Below, piece after piece: positions 15,601 to 21,321 of a DNA stretch of 22,725 nt (the stretch's first letter is position 1; each line of letters opens with the position of its first letter). The translations under genes and the position numbers were made by a program. The stretch is from the NCBI GenBank assembly GCA_018265835.1, contig JABLYK010000031.1:1-22725 (forward strand), given 5' to 3'. The stretch comes from Oscillospiraceae bacterium. Its GTDB lineage: Bacteria > Bacillota > Clostridia > Oscillospirales > Oscillospiraceae. Below the pieces are notes generated by a model that ran no database searches, was not told where the DNA came from, and worked only from the letters and a program-made list of their open reading frames with translations.

Positions 15601-15738
15601 GTCTGGGCGGCGGACGCGATGCAGTGGGCGGTCGCTGAGGGTCTCGTCAATGGCATGGGCGACGGGACGATTGCGCCGAACGGCTGCGCGACGCGCGCAC
15701 AGCTCGCAACCATCCTGCAGCGGTATCTGAGCAAGTAA
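9604..15738 (+). CDS. Giant secreted PHP-domain metallophosphoesterase-like protein with C-terminal SLH domains (2044 aa)
   Basis: Residues 1-30 are a signal peptide (TRTRSRLL, hydrophobic core, AFAADA). Four related beta-rich repeats start near 40, 199, 362 and 511, sharing a GDxVxxYNP opening. Two Ig-like segments follow (about 679-790 and 793-884). The PHP domain spans about 886-1150: QLHSHTTYSDG (His894, His896), FTDH (Asp929, His930), Glu984 in GFEMTW, His993, His1040 and NNQDNH (to His1105). These are metal-ligand motifs of CehA/McbA-type PHP hydrolases. Then come further Ig/CARDB-like segments (about 1160-1348), a Rossmann/GATase-like domain (about 1349-1655), two OB-like domains (about 1661-1860) and three SLH domains (about 1867-2044). 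It is probably a wall-anchored phosphodiesterase; the substrate is unknown. The ATG at 9604 has AAGGAGG 10 bases upstream; the frame is open far upstream but only the signal peptide makes sense of the start. Confidence 0.92.
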   Translation: MKTRTRSRLLALLLVLVMVMTLLPTAAFAADAKPVTATKVTSADELTTGQYVMVTNTGYAPGVLDGTWITAAAVDASADAMTVDPAIVWTITVDGTTVKLTDSNGVTVAPKSGNTNGIQSGDYSWSVTCTEGTFRFAGQGDDTTVLASNKGSQNKFRAYKNDTVKNNSSGYPADFALYKVEAAEADPYPEIDKKYSVYEPVAEPQDGDTVLLYNPGYGAALSSEPQATYYLKTAALTVENGVIATEDAETINWTVGVQDGVYSFTQGDKMLSAYKSGTHTNISTDASKDTGWKLAECNAETMTHYLYNATLEASYENVYIERHPSYDEFTVFDTSASNLNEKGFGFVFYKLVREGVPEEEPDTIFADGDRVVIYNPANMKALSQNYTGNYNAGVDVTMTGDVLSGYAASEVWTVGVNADGTYTFSTADGKKLSMGASYASMPLDEANPNWKVSEAKTAGCYYIQNTVRGNYIEWFTKYGNWSSYGSINDEPLFAQAFYKVEGDIPTPPAGDLPDEGDRVVIYNQNAQGVLAAENDTQSIENAPATVSDGKAVPGNGGVVFTVKKNGEYYRFENETYGYLCSNGTGNNAFYSKDFSEEGVTAEDADWLVRTCSGGVGGYEMESRTAKFNGKYSQWMEYYSDSYKTYSMDPKKVTDYTIYSFYFYPVDESVKVIDGLVDAPEIITSDSLPTAYVGKDYELNITVHSIFAIDDPWIEYSVKDQNGNYLTEKTADEVDVEVLTPNFSGGKTDAVITVFDTAVAKAGAEGGSMIVTLSFRDVKGIVCVKEITIPVIDAPVIDDVTPANGSETGDNKKPEISAKIANAGENPTVVMTVNGEEVEAAYAGGKVSYTPAEDMADGRVNVTVTVTRTDGKTSSKSWSFTVGEATYQLYFGQLHSHTTYSDGSGSLDAALDYVKNLPESANVDFVAFTDHSNYFDKSGAANPEGALYDMGLATEYSRETWAAYKKAAADFNASQSDVVALAGFEMTWSGGPGHINTFNTPGIVSRNNTTLNNKTADAGMKAYYALLSQPEGADSLSQFNHPGSTFGTFSDFSYWDPVIDSRIFMVEVGNGEGQIGAGGYYPSYEYYTMALDKGWHVAPTNNQDNHKGKWGNANDARDVILTDDFSEQGLYNAIRAMRMYATEDKNLELYYTVNDLPLGSSIAEAPDKLNISVQVSDPDATDAISKVEVIVNSGKVAYTWDDPAVLAAGDLACALDPDYSYYYIRVTEADGDLAVTAPVWVGEMLKLGISSVECGTATPVTGEALKLTTTLFNSESSEVAVKSVTYTTNGSVVLGTDTKGYTIPASGTLEIPFQYTPDAAKVTTITVTAVVEQNGKEYTFSMDVTLDVQDADKLVYIGFDGSHHNEYINGNYKDSMGNFSTLAAEYNVRYSELMTRDALLEACANEDGKYKVIVLTAPSRRNAATADGIDTYDEEELAAIKKFNEAGGIVVVMGYSDYYETAAGDSSVGSSLTPEQHMAATQNALLAYLGSSIRLGDDAAQDATWNDGRNQGIYVSAYGESPLLDGLVFDPENPHDTKYSQVFSQYGGSSVYVVDSEGNATTAIPDTVTPVVYGNDTTTSTDSDNDQLGGSQIPLYAVGEDNRLLILATEQLGGNGMILVTGGTMMADWQLQVKPENIDSGADQLYSNYTICENLLKLANPVTVTDIAEVLKQTEAGYKYTIEGVVTSNASGYDKDTAFFDCIYVQDATGGICCFPVTGEFKIGDKVRVTGTTDFYQGEMELQVTAITKTGEGEPVQPKEVTAAQINDGSVRGSLVTVKGTVQSFELANGLVQTILVKDAAGNVARVFIDGYITTAKDVENLAAGAEITVTGLASYDDTFNAPDGPFARIRVRDRADVVCGAVHKCAAFTDIDMWARSSICFVVERDIMNGTSATTFEPETHASRAMMVTVLYRMAGEPDVTGLENPFADVPAGTWYTDAVVWAASTGITLGKSATEFDPETDMTRAEMAVFLMRYAAMKEQDVTQRAALTDFTDAADVPVWAADAMQWAVAEGLVNGMGDGTIAPNGCATRAQLATILQRYLSK

Positions 15739-15753
15739 CACAATTCCAACCAA

Positions 15754-15789
15754 GTCCCCGGACGATGCTTCGTCCGGGGACGTTTTTTG
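15754..15789 (+). terminator. Rho-independent terminator after the giant SLH gene
   Basis: A 12-bp perfect stem (15754-15765 with 15770-15781) is followed by TTTTTT. Confidence 0.92.
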
Positions 15790-15831
15790 GGGATGGGGAC
15801 GTAACGCATCAAAAACACCCGGCTTGCCGAG

Positions 15832-15860
15832 TTGACAAACCGGGTGGAAATGCGTATAAT
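15832..15860 (+). promoter_or_regulatory. Full-consensus promoter of the small antisense RNA
   Basis: TTGACA (15832-15837), exactly 17 bases, then TATAAT (15855-15860): a perfect match to the housekeeping sigma consensus. No protein gene with a usable start follows within range, so it seems to serve the short RNA. Confidence 0.9.
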
Positions 15861-15866
15861 GAAAAC

Positions 15867-15966
15867 AGAAAAGGGCGCTGCAACAAGCGGTTGACCCGGT
15901 TCGTTGAAGTCTATAAGCGAAAGCCTATGAAACCGTCACTTTGCCGAGTGGCGGTTTCTGCTTTTT
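15867..15966 (+). ncRNA. Small RNA of ~100 nt, candidate type I antitoxin
   Basis: The RNA is defined by the perfect promoter at 15832-15860 and the terminator hairpin at 15929-15958 with its T-tract. Its 3' part is complementary to the last ~30 bases of a 27-codon gene on the minus strand (15936-16019), and the remainder would pair with that transcript's 3' untranslated region. This convergent 3'-overlap is the arrangement of txpA/ratA and bsrG/SR4. Ends are estimated from the promoter and terminator, not measured. It could instead be an independent regulatory RNA. Confidence 0.6.
15929..15966 (+). terminator. Terminator of the small RNA, shared with the 3' end of the peptide gene
   Basis: GAAACCGTCAC (15929-15939) pairs with GTGGCGGTTTC (15948-15958), 11 bp with one G-U pair and an 8-base loop, followed by TTTTT at 15962-15966. 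The hairpin also contains the minus-strand stop codon of the peptide gene. Confidence 0.85.
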
Positions 15967-16019
15967 ACTCTGATCGTCACAGTCCAGCGAAGGACATGGA
16001 AGGTCAACGTAATTGGCAT
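15936..16019 (-). CDS. Short basic-tailed peptide (27 aa), candidate type I toxin
   Basis: Too short for routine gene finding. The minus-strand ATG at 16019 has a very strong AGGGGGTG ribosome binding site (16026-16033) at an ideal 6-base spacing. The peptide begins MPITLTFHVL and continues with alternating hydrophobic and Thr/Arg residues (WTVTIRV), then a basic tail (KSRNRHSAK). It contains no Cys, Gly or acidic residues. A hydrophobic front with a strongly positive tail is common in type I toxins. Its 3' end overlaps the small RNA driven by the consensus promoter at 15832. No strong promoter is visible upstream on the minus strand, where a mosaic repeat starts near 16080, so the toxin transcript may be weak or its promoter displaced. 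Toxicity is inference; a chance ORF cannot be excluded, but the ribosome binding site and the antisense layout argue against it. Confidence 0.55.
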   Translation of the reverse strand: MPITLTFHVLRWTVTIRVKSRNRHSAK

Positions 16020-16079
16020 ATGCCTCACCCCCTCTCAGGGATGTAGCCAACCGCCTGCCGTATGTACAGCGCCCTGCCT

Positions 16080-16205
16080 CGTCAGAACGGGCGCGCTCCA
16101 CTCCGTTTCCGGCGAAAGCCGAAAACTGCGCATCCGCTTCCCCGTTCTTCCTCTTTCGCGGCGCAACTACTTCGTTGGGCTGCGCCGCGAATTTGGTCGG
16201 CGAAG
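16080..16205 (+). repeat. Mosaic repeat unit
   Basis: Order: TCGTCAGAACGGGCGCGCTCC, a CCGTTTCCGGCGAAAGCCG-type hairpin, CATCCGCTTCCCCGTTCTTCC, then a perfect 11-bp hairpin TTCGCGGCGCA/TGCGCCGCGAA (16155-16165 with 16181-16191). It is the closest relative of the first unit after pta (1774-1880). Confidence 0.8.
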
Positions 16206-16267
16206 CGCTTTTATTTTACAGGATACGCCATGATTTGTCAATGTGTGCGAGTGGTTTGCCGAGCCAA

Positions 16268-16379
16268 GGCTTCTCCCTGTGGGGGAAGCTGTCACCGAAG
16301 GTGACTGATGAGGGGTCGCGCCCGGACACCTCATCCGACCGCCCTTCGGGCGGCCACCTTCCCCTCAAGGGGAAGGCTT
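16268..16379. mobile_element. Gene-less miniature of the DUF559 cassette (MITE-like)
   Basis: The left arm (16268-16315) reads GGCTTC..GGGGGAAGCTGTC, a hairpin TCACC-GAA-GGTGA, then CTGATGAGGGG. The right arm (16327-16379) is the inverted version, beginning CACCTCATCCG with a longer inner hairpin (GACCGCCC/GGGCGGCC type) and ending GGGGAAGGCTT. They face each other across 11 bases exactly as the ends of the DUF559 cassettes do, but without the gene. The right arm is nearly identical to the solo copy at 17540-17592. Confidence 0.7.
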
Positions 16380-16458
16380 GGGTGGGCGCAGTCTCAACAC
16401 CTTTTCTTGCGCGGGGGTTTCTGGTATAATGAGAAAAAACGCAAAGGAGGGGTGACCC

Positions 16459-17493
16459 ATGGACGAGACACGGCTGCGGCAGATGGTCGAGCCGCTGCTG
16501 GCGTGGTTCGCGCAAAACAAGCGCGAGCTGCCGTGGCGCGCGGACCGGGAGCCGTACCACGTGTGGCTCTCGGAGATCATGCTGCAGCAGACGCGCGTGG
16601 AGGCGGTGCGGGACTACTACGTCCGCTTCCTGCAGGCCGCGCCGGACGTGTTCGCGCTCGCGGCGCTGCCGGAGGAGCGGCTGCTGAAGCTGTGGGAGGG
16701 GCTGGGCTACTACAACCGCGCCCGGAACCTGCAAAAGTGCGCGCGCATCCTCGCCGCGCGCGGCGGCGCGTTCCCGGACACGGTCGGGGAGCTGCTCGCG
16801 CTGCCCGGCATCGGCGCGTACACCGCCGGGGCGATCGCCTCCATCTGCTTCGAGCGGCCGGCGGCGGCAGTGGACGGAAACGTGCTGCGCGTGTGCGCGC
16901 GCGTGCTGGACGACGACGCGCCCGTGGACACGCCCGCGTACAAATCGGCGCTGACCGGGGCGCTCTGCGCGTGCTACCCGCCGGGGCGCTGCGGCGATTT
17001 CACGCAGAGCCTGATGGAGCTGGGCGCGACCGTGTGCGTGCCGAACGGCGCGCCGAAGTGCGCCGTCTGCCCGGTTGCGGCGCTGTGTCTCGCCCGGGCG
17101 CGGGGCACGGCGGCGCAGCGCCCCGTAAAGCTGCCGAAGCGCGGCAAGCGGGCGGAGGAGCGGACGGTGTTCCTCCTGCGCTGCGGCGCGCGCACGGCGG
17201 TGGAAAAGCGGCCGGACACCGGGCTGCTCGCGGGGCTGTGGCAGCTCCCGAACGTGCCGGGGCTGCTCGACGAGCGGCAGGTCGGCGAATACGCCGCGCG
17301 GCAGGGGCTGGGCGACGTGCGGCTGCGCAGCGCGCGCGACGGGAAGCATGTGTTCACCCACATCGTCTGGACGATGCGGTGCTACACGCTCGAATGCACC
17401 GAAACGCCGCCGCAGTTCACGTGGGTCACGCGCGGCGCGCTGCGCGGGGAGGTCTCCCTGCCAACGGCGTTCCGGCAGTTTCTGGAGTTATGA
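16459..17493 (+). CDS. mutY: A/G-specific adenine DNA glycosylase MutY
   Basis: Removes adenine mispaired with 8-oxoguanine or guanine in base-excision repair. Residues about 1-225 are the HhH-GPD glycosylase with an iron-sulfur cluster: LPWR then YHVWLSEIMLQQTRV with catalytic Glu39, the hairpin LPGIGAYTAGAI, and VDGNV with Asp139. The cluster ligands are Cys193, Cys201, Cys204 and Cys210; the first spacing is seven residues, against six in E. coli MutY. Residues about 228-344 form the NUDIX-like C-terminal domain that recognises 8-oxoguanine (TGLLAGLWQLPNV is the characteristic strand-loop). The ATG at 16459 has AAAGGAGG 8 bases upstream. It is a single gene following a miniature repeat element; no clear T-tract terminator follows, only the palindrome at 17540. 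Confidence 0.95.
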   Translation: MDETRLRQMVEPLLAWFAQNKRELPWRADREPYHVWLSEIMLQQTRVEAVRDYYVRFLQAAPDVFALAALPEERLLKLWEGLGYYNRARNLQKCARILAARGGAFPDTVGELLALPGIGAYTAGAIASICFERPAAAVDGNVLRVCARVLDDDAPVDTPAYKSALTGALCACYPPGRCGDFTQSLMELGATVCVPNGAPKCAVCPVAALCLARARGTAAQRPVKLPKRGKRAEERTVFLLRCGARTAVEKRPDTGLLAGLWQLPNVPGLLDERQVGEYAARQGLGDVRLRSARDGKHVFTHIVWTMRCYTLECTETPPQFTWVTRGALRGEVSLPTAFRQFLEL

Positions 17494-17539
17494 GGGGGCA
17501 GGGGGCATCGTGTGGCTGCATCGGCCCGCTGCGGAGGGA

Positions 17540-17592
17540 CACCTCATCCGACCGCCCTGCGGGCGGCCACCTTCCCCTCAAGGGGAAGGCTT
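17540..17592 (-). repeat. Solo two-hairpin palindromic repeat after mutY
   Basis: Nearly identical to 16327-16379 (the differences are at the inner-hairpin loop). It contains GACCGCCC-TGC-GGGCGGCC and CCTTCCCC/GGGGAAGG hairpins. The rest of 17494-17817 holds the promoter at 17709-17736 and AT-rich leader sequence, and no gene. Confidence 0.85.
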
Positions 17593-17708
17593 GAACGGGG
17601 CATCGTCCGCTGCGGAGGGTGCTCTGTTTCTAACCGCGTTCTTTGACGTGGCTCATTTTTCTACACACTTCGGCGAAATTGTTCACAAAAAGATAAAATG
17701 TCCGCTAT

Positions 17709-17736
17709 TTGCTTTCTGCAGGAAAACTGGTATAAT
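17709..17736 (+). promoter_or_regulatory. Promoter of the osmoprotectant transporter operon
   Basis: TTGCTT (17709-17714), a 16-base spacer and a perfect TATAAT (17731-17736), preceded by TGG as an extended -10. The leader to the first ATG is about 75 bases. Confidence 0.75.
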
Positions 17737-17817
17737 ATTATGAATATTGTATCATTTGCAACTTACAGGCTCCCGACGGGGAGAAAAGCCGGACATCAAG
17801 GAGTGTGATCGCACGGC

Positions 17818-18927
17818 ATGATCGAATTTGAACACGTTTGCAAAAGCTATGGAAAATCCCCCATTCTGAAGGATCTGACCTTTACGATCCCGGACGGGGA
17901 GTTCGTAATCCTGATCGGCCCCTCCGGCTGCGGGAAAACGACCACCCTGAAAACCATCAACCGCCTCATCGAGCCGGATTCCGGCACCATCCGCATCGGC
18001 GGAAAGGACATCCGCGAGACGGACAAGGTCGAGCTGCGCCGCCACATCGGCTACGTCATTCAGCAGATCGGCCTGTTTCCGAACATGACGGTCGCGCAGA
18101 ACATCTGCGTCGTGCCGAAGCTGCTCCAGTACGACAAGGCGCGCTGCGCCGAAATCGTGCAGGAGATGCTGGCCATGGTGCACATGGAGCAGTACGCGGA
18201 CAAGTACCCCACCGAGCTGTCCGGCGGGCAGCAGCAGCGCATCGGCGTGCTGCGCGCGCTGGCCGCGTCGCCCCCCATCGTGCTGATGGACGAGCCGTTC
18301 GGCGCGCTCGACCCCATGACGCGCGAGGCGCTGCAGGACGAGGTCAAAAACCTGCAGCAGAAGCTGAACAAAACCATCGTATTCGTCACGCACGACATGG
18401 GCGAGGCGCTCAAGCTGGCGGACACGATCATCTTCATGGAGGGCGGCCGCATCGTGCAGATGGCCTCGCCCGAGGAGATGCTCGAGCACCCGGCGAGCGA
18501 TCTGGTGCGCAGCTTTCTCGGCAAGCACGCGGACACGGCGCCGAACACGAAGGTGGAGCACTTCATGCGCACGAACGTCACCCGCGTCAAGCGCGACCGC
18601 GGCGTGCTCGAATGCGCGGAGAAGATGGCGCGCAGCAGCGTCGATTCCCTGATCGTCACGGACGAGCAGGGGCGCTACGCCGGTACCGTGTCCATCGGCG
18701 ACATCCGCCACTGGGGCCGCGGGCTGAAGAGCGTTGAGCCGCTCGTGCGCCAGACTGTGCGCACCGTGCGCGTGGGCGACGAGGCGAAGGAGAGCTTCGA
18801 CTACCTGCTCGATTCCGGCGCGAGCTACGTCGTGGTGCTCAATGCCGACGACACCGTCGCCGGCATCGTGACGAAAACGAGCGTCGCGCGCTCCGTGGCC
18901 GACAACCTCTGGGGGGATGAGCGATGA
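17818..18927 (+). CDS. opuCA: Osmoprotectant (glycine betaine/choline-type) ABC transporter ATP-binding protein with CBS domains
   Basis: ATPase subunit of an OpuC/ProU-type importer for quaternary-amine compatible solutes. The ABC domain (about 2-235) has Walker A GPSGCGKTT (34-42), the signature LSGGQQQR (134-141), Walker B VLMDEP (155-160) and the switch His192. Residues about 250-365 form two CBS modules (ending SYVVVLNADDTVAGIVTKTS), which in OpuA-like systems sense ionic strength or nucleotides and control transport. Residues near the Walker B (PFGALDPMTR) match this subfamily. The ATG at 17818 follows an AAGGAGTG site at a rather long distance, with a good promoter at 17709-17736. The stop overlaps the next gene's start (ATGA), indicating translational coupling. 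The family call is strong; the exact solute is unknown. Confidence 0.93.
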   Translation: MIEFEHVCKSYGKSPILKDLTFTIPDGEFVILIGPSGCGKTTTLKTINRLIEPDSGTIRIGGKDIRETDKVELRRHIGYVIQQIGLFPNMTVAQNICVVPKLLQYDKARCAEIVQEMLAMVHMEQYADKYPTELSGGQQQRIGVLRALAASPPIVLMDEPFGALDPMTREALQDEVKNLQQKLNKTIVFVTHDMGEALKLADTIIFMEGGRIVQMASPEEMLEHPASDLVRSFLGKHADTAPNTKVEHFMRTNVTRVKRDRGVLECAEKMARSSVDSLIVTDEQGRYAGTVSIGDIRHWGRGLKSVEPLVRQTVRTVRVGDEAKESFDYLLDSGASYVVVLNADDTVAGIVTKTSVARSVADNLWGDER

Positions 18928-19565
18928 GCGCGCTGCTGGATACCTACGGCGCGATGCTGCTCAAGGCCATCGGCGTACACACGCTGTATGTGCTCGTGTC
19001 CGTGGCGATCGGCTTTGCGCTGGGGCTTGCGTTCGGCGTGCTGCTCTCGCGCGTGCCGAAGTGGTCGGGCGTGATTTTGCCCATCGTCTCCGTGTTTCAG
19101 ACGATTCCGGGGCTGGTGTTCATCGGCGTGCTGTTTTTGTGGATCGGCATGACGCCCGCCACCGTCATCATCGCGCTGGCGATCTACGCCATGTTCCCCG
19201 TGCTGAAAAATACGTACACCGGCATCCTCGGCGTGGAGCGCCGGTATGTCGAGGCGGCGCACGGCTGCGGCATGTCCGCCATGCAGACGCTGCTGCGCGT
19301 GGAGCTGCCGCTCGCCATGCCCACGATCATCGCAGGCCTGCGCATGGCCGCGATCTACACCGTGAGCTGGGCGGTGCTCGCCGCGATGATCGGGCTTGGC
19401 GGACTGGGCGACTTCATCTATCAGGGCACATCGTCCAACAATAACACGCTGATCCTGCTCGGCGCGATCCCGGCGGCGGTGCTCGCCATCGTGATCGGCG
19501 CGCTGATCGACCTGCTGCAAAAACGCGTCACCCCGCGCGGGCTGCGGAAGGGGGCGGGCAAATGA
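18924..19565 (+). CDS. opuCB: Osmoprotectant ABC transporter permease (213 aa)
   Basis: Membrane subunit of the OpuC-type importer. Five or six hydrophobic segments run through the protein (LYVLVSVAIGFALGLAFGVLL, TVIIALAIYAMFPVL, and so on). The cytoplasmic coupling loop is clear: EAAHGCG from residue 110, followed by LLRVELPLAMPTIIAG, which docks on the ATPase. The segment AMIGLGGLGDFIYQGTSSNN near the C-terminus is typical of OpuCB/OpuCD and YehW/YehY permeases. The start codon overlaps the stop of the ATPase gene and the stop overlaps the start of the next gene (ATGA both times), so the three genes form one tightly coupled operon. Confidence 0.92.
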   Translation: MSALLDTYGAMLLKAIGVHTLYVLVSVAIGFALGLAFGVLLSRVPKWSGVILPIVSVFQTIPGLVFIGVLFLWIGMTPATVIIALAIYAMFPVLKNTYTGILGVERRYVEAAHGCGMSAMQTLLRVELPLAMPTIIAGLRMAAIYTVSWAVLAAMIGLGGLGDFIYQGTSSNNNTLILLGAIPAAVLAIVIGALIDLLQKRVTPRGLRKGAGK

Positions 19566-21085
19566 GCTGGTCACTGGTTTGGGAGCACCTGTTTATCGTG
19601 CTCGCGGCGAGCGCGGTGTCCATCGTGGCCGGCGTGCCGCTGGGCATCCTCGCCTACGTATTCCCGAAGGCGCGCGGCGTGATTCTGCGCGTCGTCGATC
19701 TGCTGCAGACCATCCCCGCGCTCGCGCTGCTCGGCATCATCATGGTGTTTCTCGGCGCGGGCAAGCTCACCGTCATCATCGGCATCACGCTCTACTCGCT
19801 GCTGCCCATCGTGCGCAACACGTGTCTGGGGCTGGAGGAGGTCGATCCCGGCGTGAAGGAGGCCGCGCGCGGCATGGGCATGAGCAAGGCCTACCGCGTG
19901 CTCGCCGTGGAGCTGCCCCTCGCACTGCCGACGGTGTTCACCGGCATCCGCATCGCCGTGGTCAACGCCATCGGCACCGCCGTGTTCGCGGCCTTTGTCG
20001 GCGGCGGCGGCATCGGCGGCGCGCTCAACCGCGGCATCCGCATTCAGGACATGCGCCTGATCCTGACCGGCACCGGCGCGCTGATGGTGATCGCCGTCGT
20101 GCTCGACATGCTCATGGGCGCGTTCGAGCGGCACATCCGCAAAAGCCGCGGCAGCAGCAGGCGCACCTGGGTCACGGCGGCGGCCGTGCTGGCGGCGCTG
20201 CTGCTCCTGCTGCCGTTCGGCCTGCGCGACACGACCGGCGAAAACGAGCTGCTCCTCTACGACGGGGACTACAGCGAGACGCAGATCATGCACCACATGG
20301 TGAAGCTGCTCGTGGAGGACAAGACCGACCTGACCGTCACGATTCAGGACCAGATGTCGCAGGTGAACAACTTCAAATCGCTCACCGGCGACGGGCACAC
20401 CTGCGATCTCATGATCAGCTATGACGGCACGCTGCTGACGACCTTCCTGCATCTCGACCCGACGGACGTGCCGGAGGGTATGAGCATTTATGATTACGCC
20501 AACCGCACGGCCGGGGAGCAACACGGGCTGCGCCTGCTCGGCAAGCTGGGGTTTGACAACACCTATGCGGTTGCCGTGCCGGAAACGCTCGCGGCGCAGT
20601 ACGATCTGCGCACCGTGAGCGATCTTGTGCCGGTTGCGCCGCAGCTCTCCTTCGGCGCGGAGCACGAGTTCTTCACCGAGGAGGGCAGCATGAAGTTCGG
20701 GCCGTTTACGGCGTTTTACGGGCTGAATTTCCGCACCGTCGTGCCGGTGGACGTGAGTCTCAAGTACGCGGCGGTGGAAAACGGCAGCTTCGATGTGACC
20801 GAGGTGTACGCGACCGACGGGCTGAACCGCAAGGCCAACCTCCGCGTGCTGGAGGACGACCGCGGCTTCTTCCCGGACTACAACGGCGCGCTGCTCGTGC
20901 GCGAGGACGTGTTCGAGCGCTTCGCGGACGCCGCGCCCAATCTCGAGGAGGTTCTGAACCTGCTCACTGGGCAGATTTCCAACGACGACATGGTGGAGAT
21001 GACCTATCAGGTGGACGTGATGGGCCGCACCGTGGACGACGTGGCGCGGGAGTTTCTCGTCTTGCGCGGGCTGATCGAGGGATAG
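19562..21085 (+). CDS. Fused osmoprotectant permease and substrate-binding protein (507 aa)
   Basis: A second permease of the same importer joined to its binding protein. Residues about 1-195 are a complete OpuCB/CD-type permease, with coupling loop EAARGMG from residue 100 and VELPLALPTVFTG; VGGGGIGGALNRGIRIQD closes the domain. A membrane helix at about 203-222 anchors the remainder outside the cell. Residues about 228-507 are an OpuAC/OpuCC-type solute-binding domain (YSETQIMHHMVKLLVED, FKSLTGDGHTCDLMISYDG, DLRTVSDL, DNGSFDVTEVY-like segment, FFPDYNGALLVREDVFE). Such permease-binder fusions are known in Firmicute OpuC-like and BilE-like systems. No separate lipoprotein binder is present in the operon, consistent with the fusion. 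Carrying both permease types suggests a heterodimeric channel. Confidence 0.93.
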   Translation: MSWSLVWEHLFIVLAASAVSIVAGVPLGILAYVFPKARGVILRVVDLLQTIPALALLGIIMVFLGAGKLTVIIGITLYSLLPIVRNTCLGLEEVDPGVKEAARGMGMSKAYRVLAVELPLALPTVFTGIRIAVVNAIGTAVFAAFVGGGGIGGALNRGIRIQDMRLILTGTGALMVIAVVLDMLMGAFERHIRKSRGSSRRTWVTAAAVLAALLLLLPFGLRDTTGENELLLYDGDYSETQIMHHMVKLLVEDKTDLTVTIQDQMSQVNNFKSLTGDGHTCDLMISYDGTLLTTFLHLDPTDVPEGMSIYDYANRTAGEQHGLRLLGKLGFDNTYAVAVPETLAAQYDLRTVSDLVPVAPQLSFGAEHEFFTEEGSMKFGPFTAFYGLNFRTVVPVDVSLKYAAVENGSFDVTEVYATDGLNRKANLRVLEDDRGFFPDYNGALLVREDVFERFADAAPNLEEVLNLLTGQISNDDMVEMTYQVDVMGRTVDDVAREFLVLRGLIEG

Positions 21086-21090
21086 ATCCG

Positions 21091-21125
21091 GAAAAAGCAC
21101 TCCGCTGAACGCGGGGTGCTTTTTT
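21091..21125 (+). terminator. Rho-independent terminator of the transporter operon
   Basis: AAAAAGCACTCCGC (21092-21105) pairs with the following GCGGGGTGC and T-run (21111-21125), with one G-U pair, 5-base loop and TTTTTT at the 3' side. Confidence 0.92.
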
Positions 21126-21162
21126 CGGTTTAGCGAAACAGATAGAAAAAGTCACAATGCTG

Positions 21163-21171
21163 TGGTATCAT
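21163..21171 (+). promoter_or_regulatory. Possible extended -10 promoter of the membrane-tailed XRE gene
   Basis: TGGTATCAT gives an extended -10 with five of six matches, and no convincing -35 lies upstream. It would leave a leader of about 145 bases before the 21322 start, in which I see only AT-rich sequence and a short overlapping frame (21294-21356). Confidence 0.35.
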
Positions 21172-21321
21172 AGAAGCACAATAACGGGACAGTTGTAAGA
21201 CAAAGTGTTCAATGCAGAATGATTATTGAGAAATAGTCAAAATTGAGATTTTCCAGATTCGCTGTTTATGGGAAAGAATTCTCAAAGGAGATCATGTACA
21301 ATATCTTCGGAGATGAACATA

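Noticed and set aside
10270..15753. A 1827-codon open frame antisense to the giant SLH/PHP gene
   Set aside because: Its residues (many His, Arg, Val and Asp in runs) show no domain, signal peptide or ribosome binding site; it is a side effect of GC-rich third positions opposite a long real gene.
16216..17361. A 381-codon minus-strand frame opposite mutY
   Set aside because: It shadows mutY, whose catalytic and iron-sulfur motifs are intact on the plus strand.
17740..17808. A 22-codon frame just before the osmoprotectant operon
   Set aside because: Its ATG lies at or before the expected transcription start (4 bases after the -10 box) and has no ribosome binding site.
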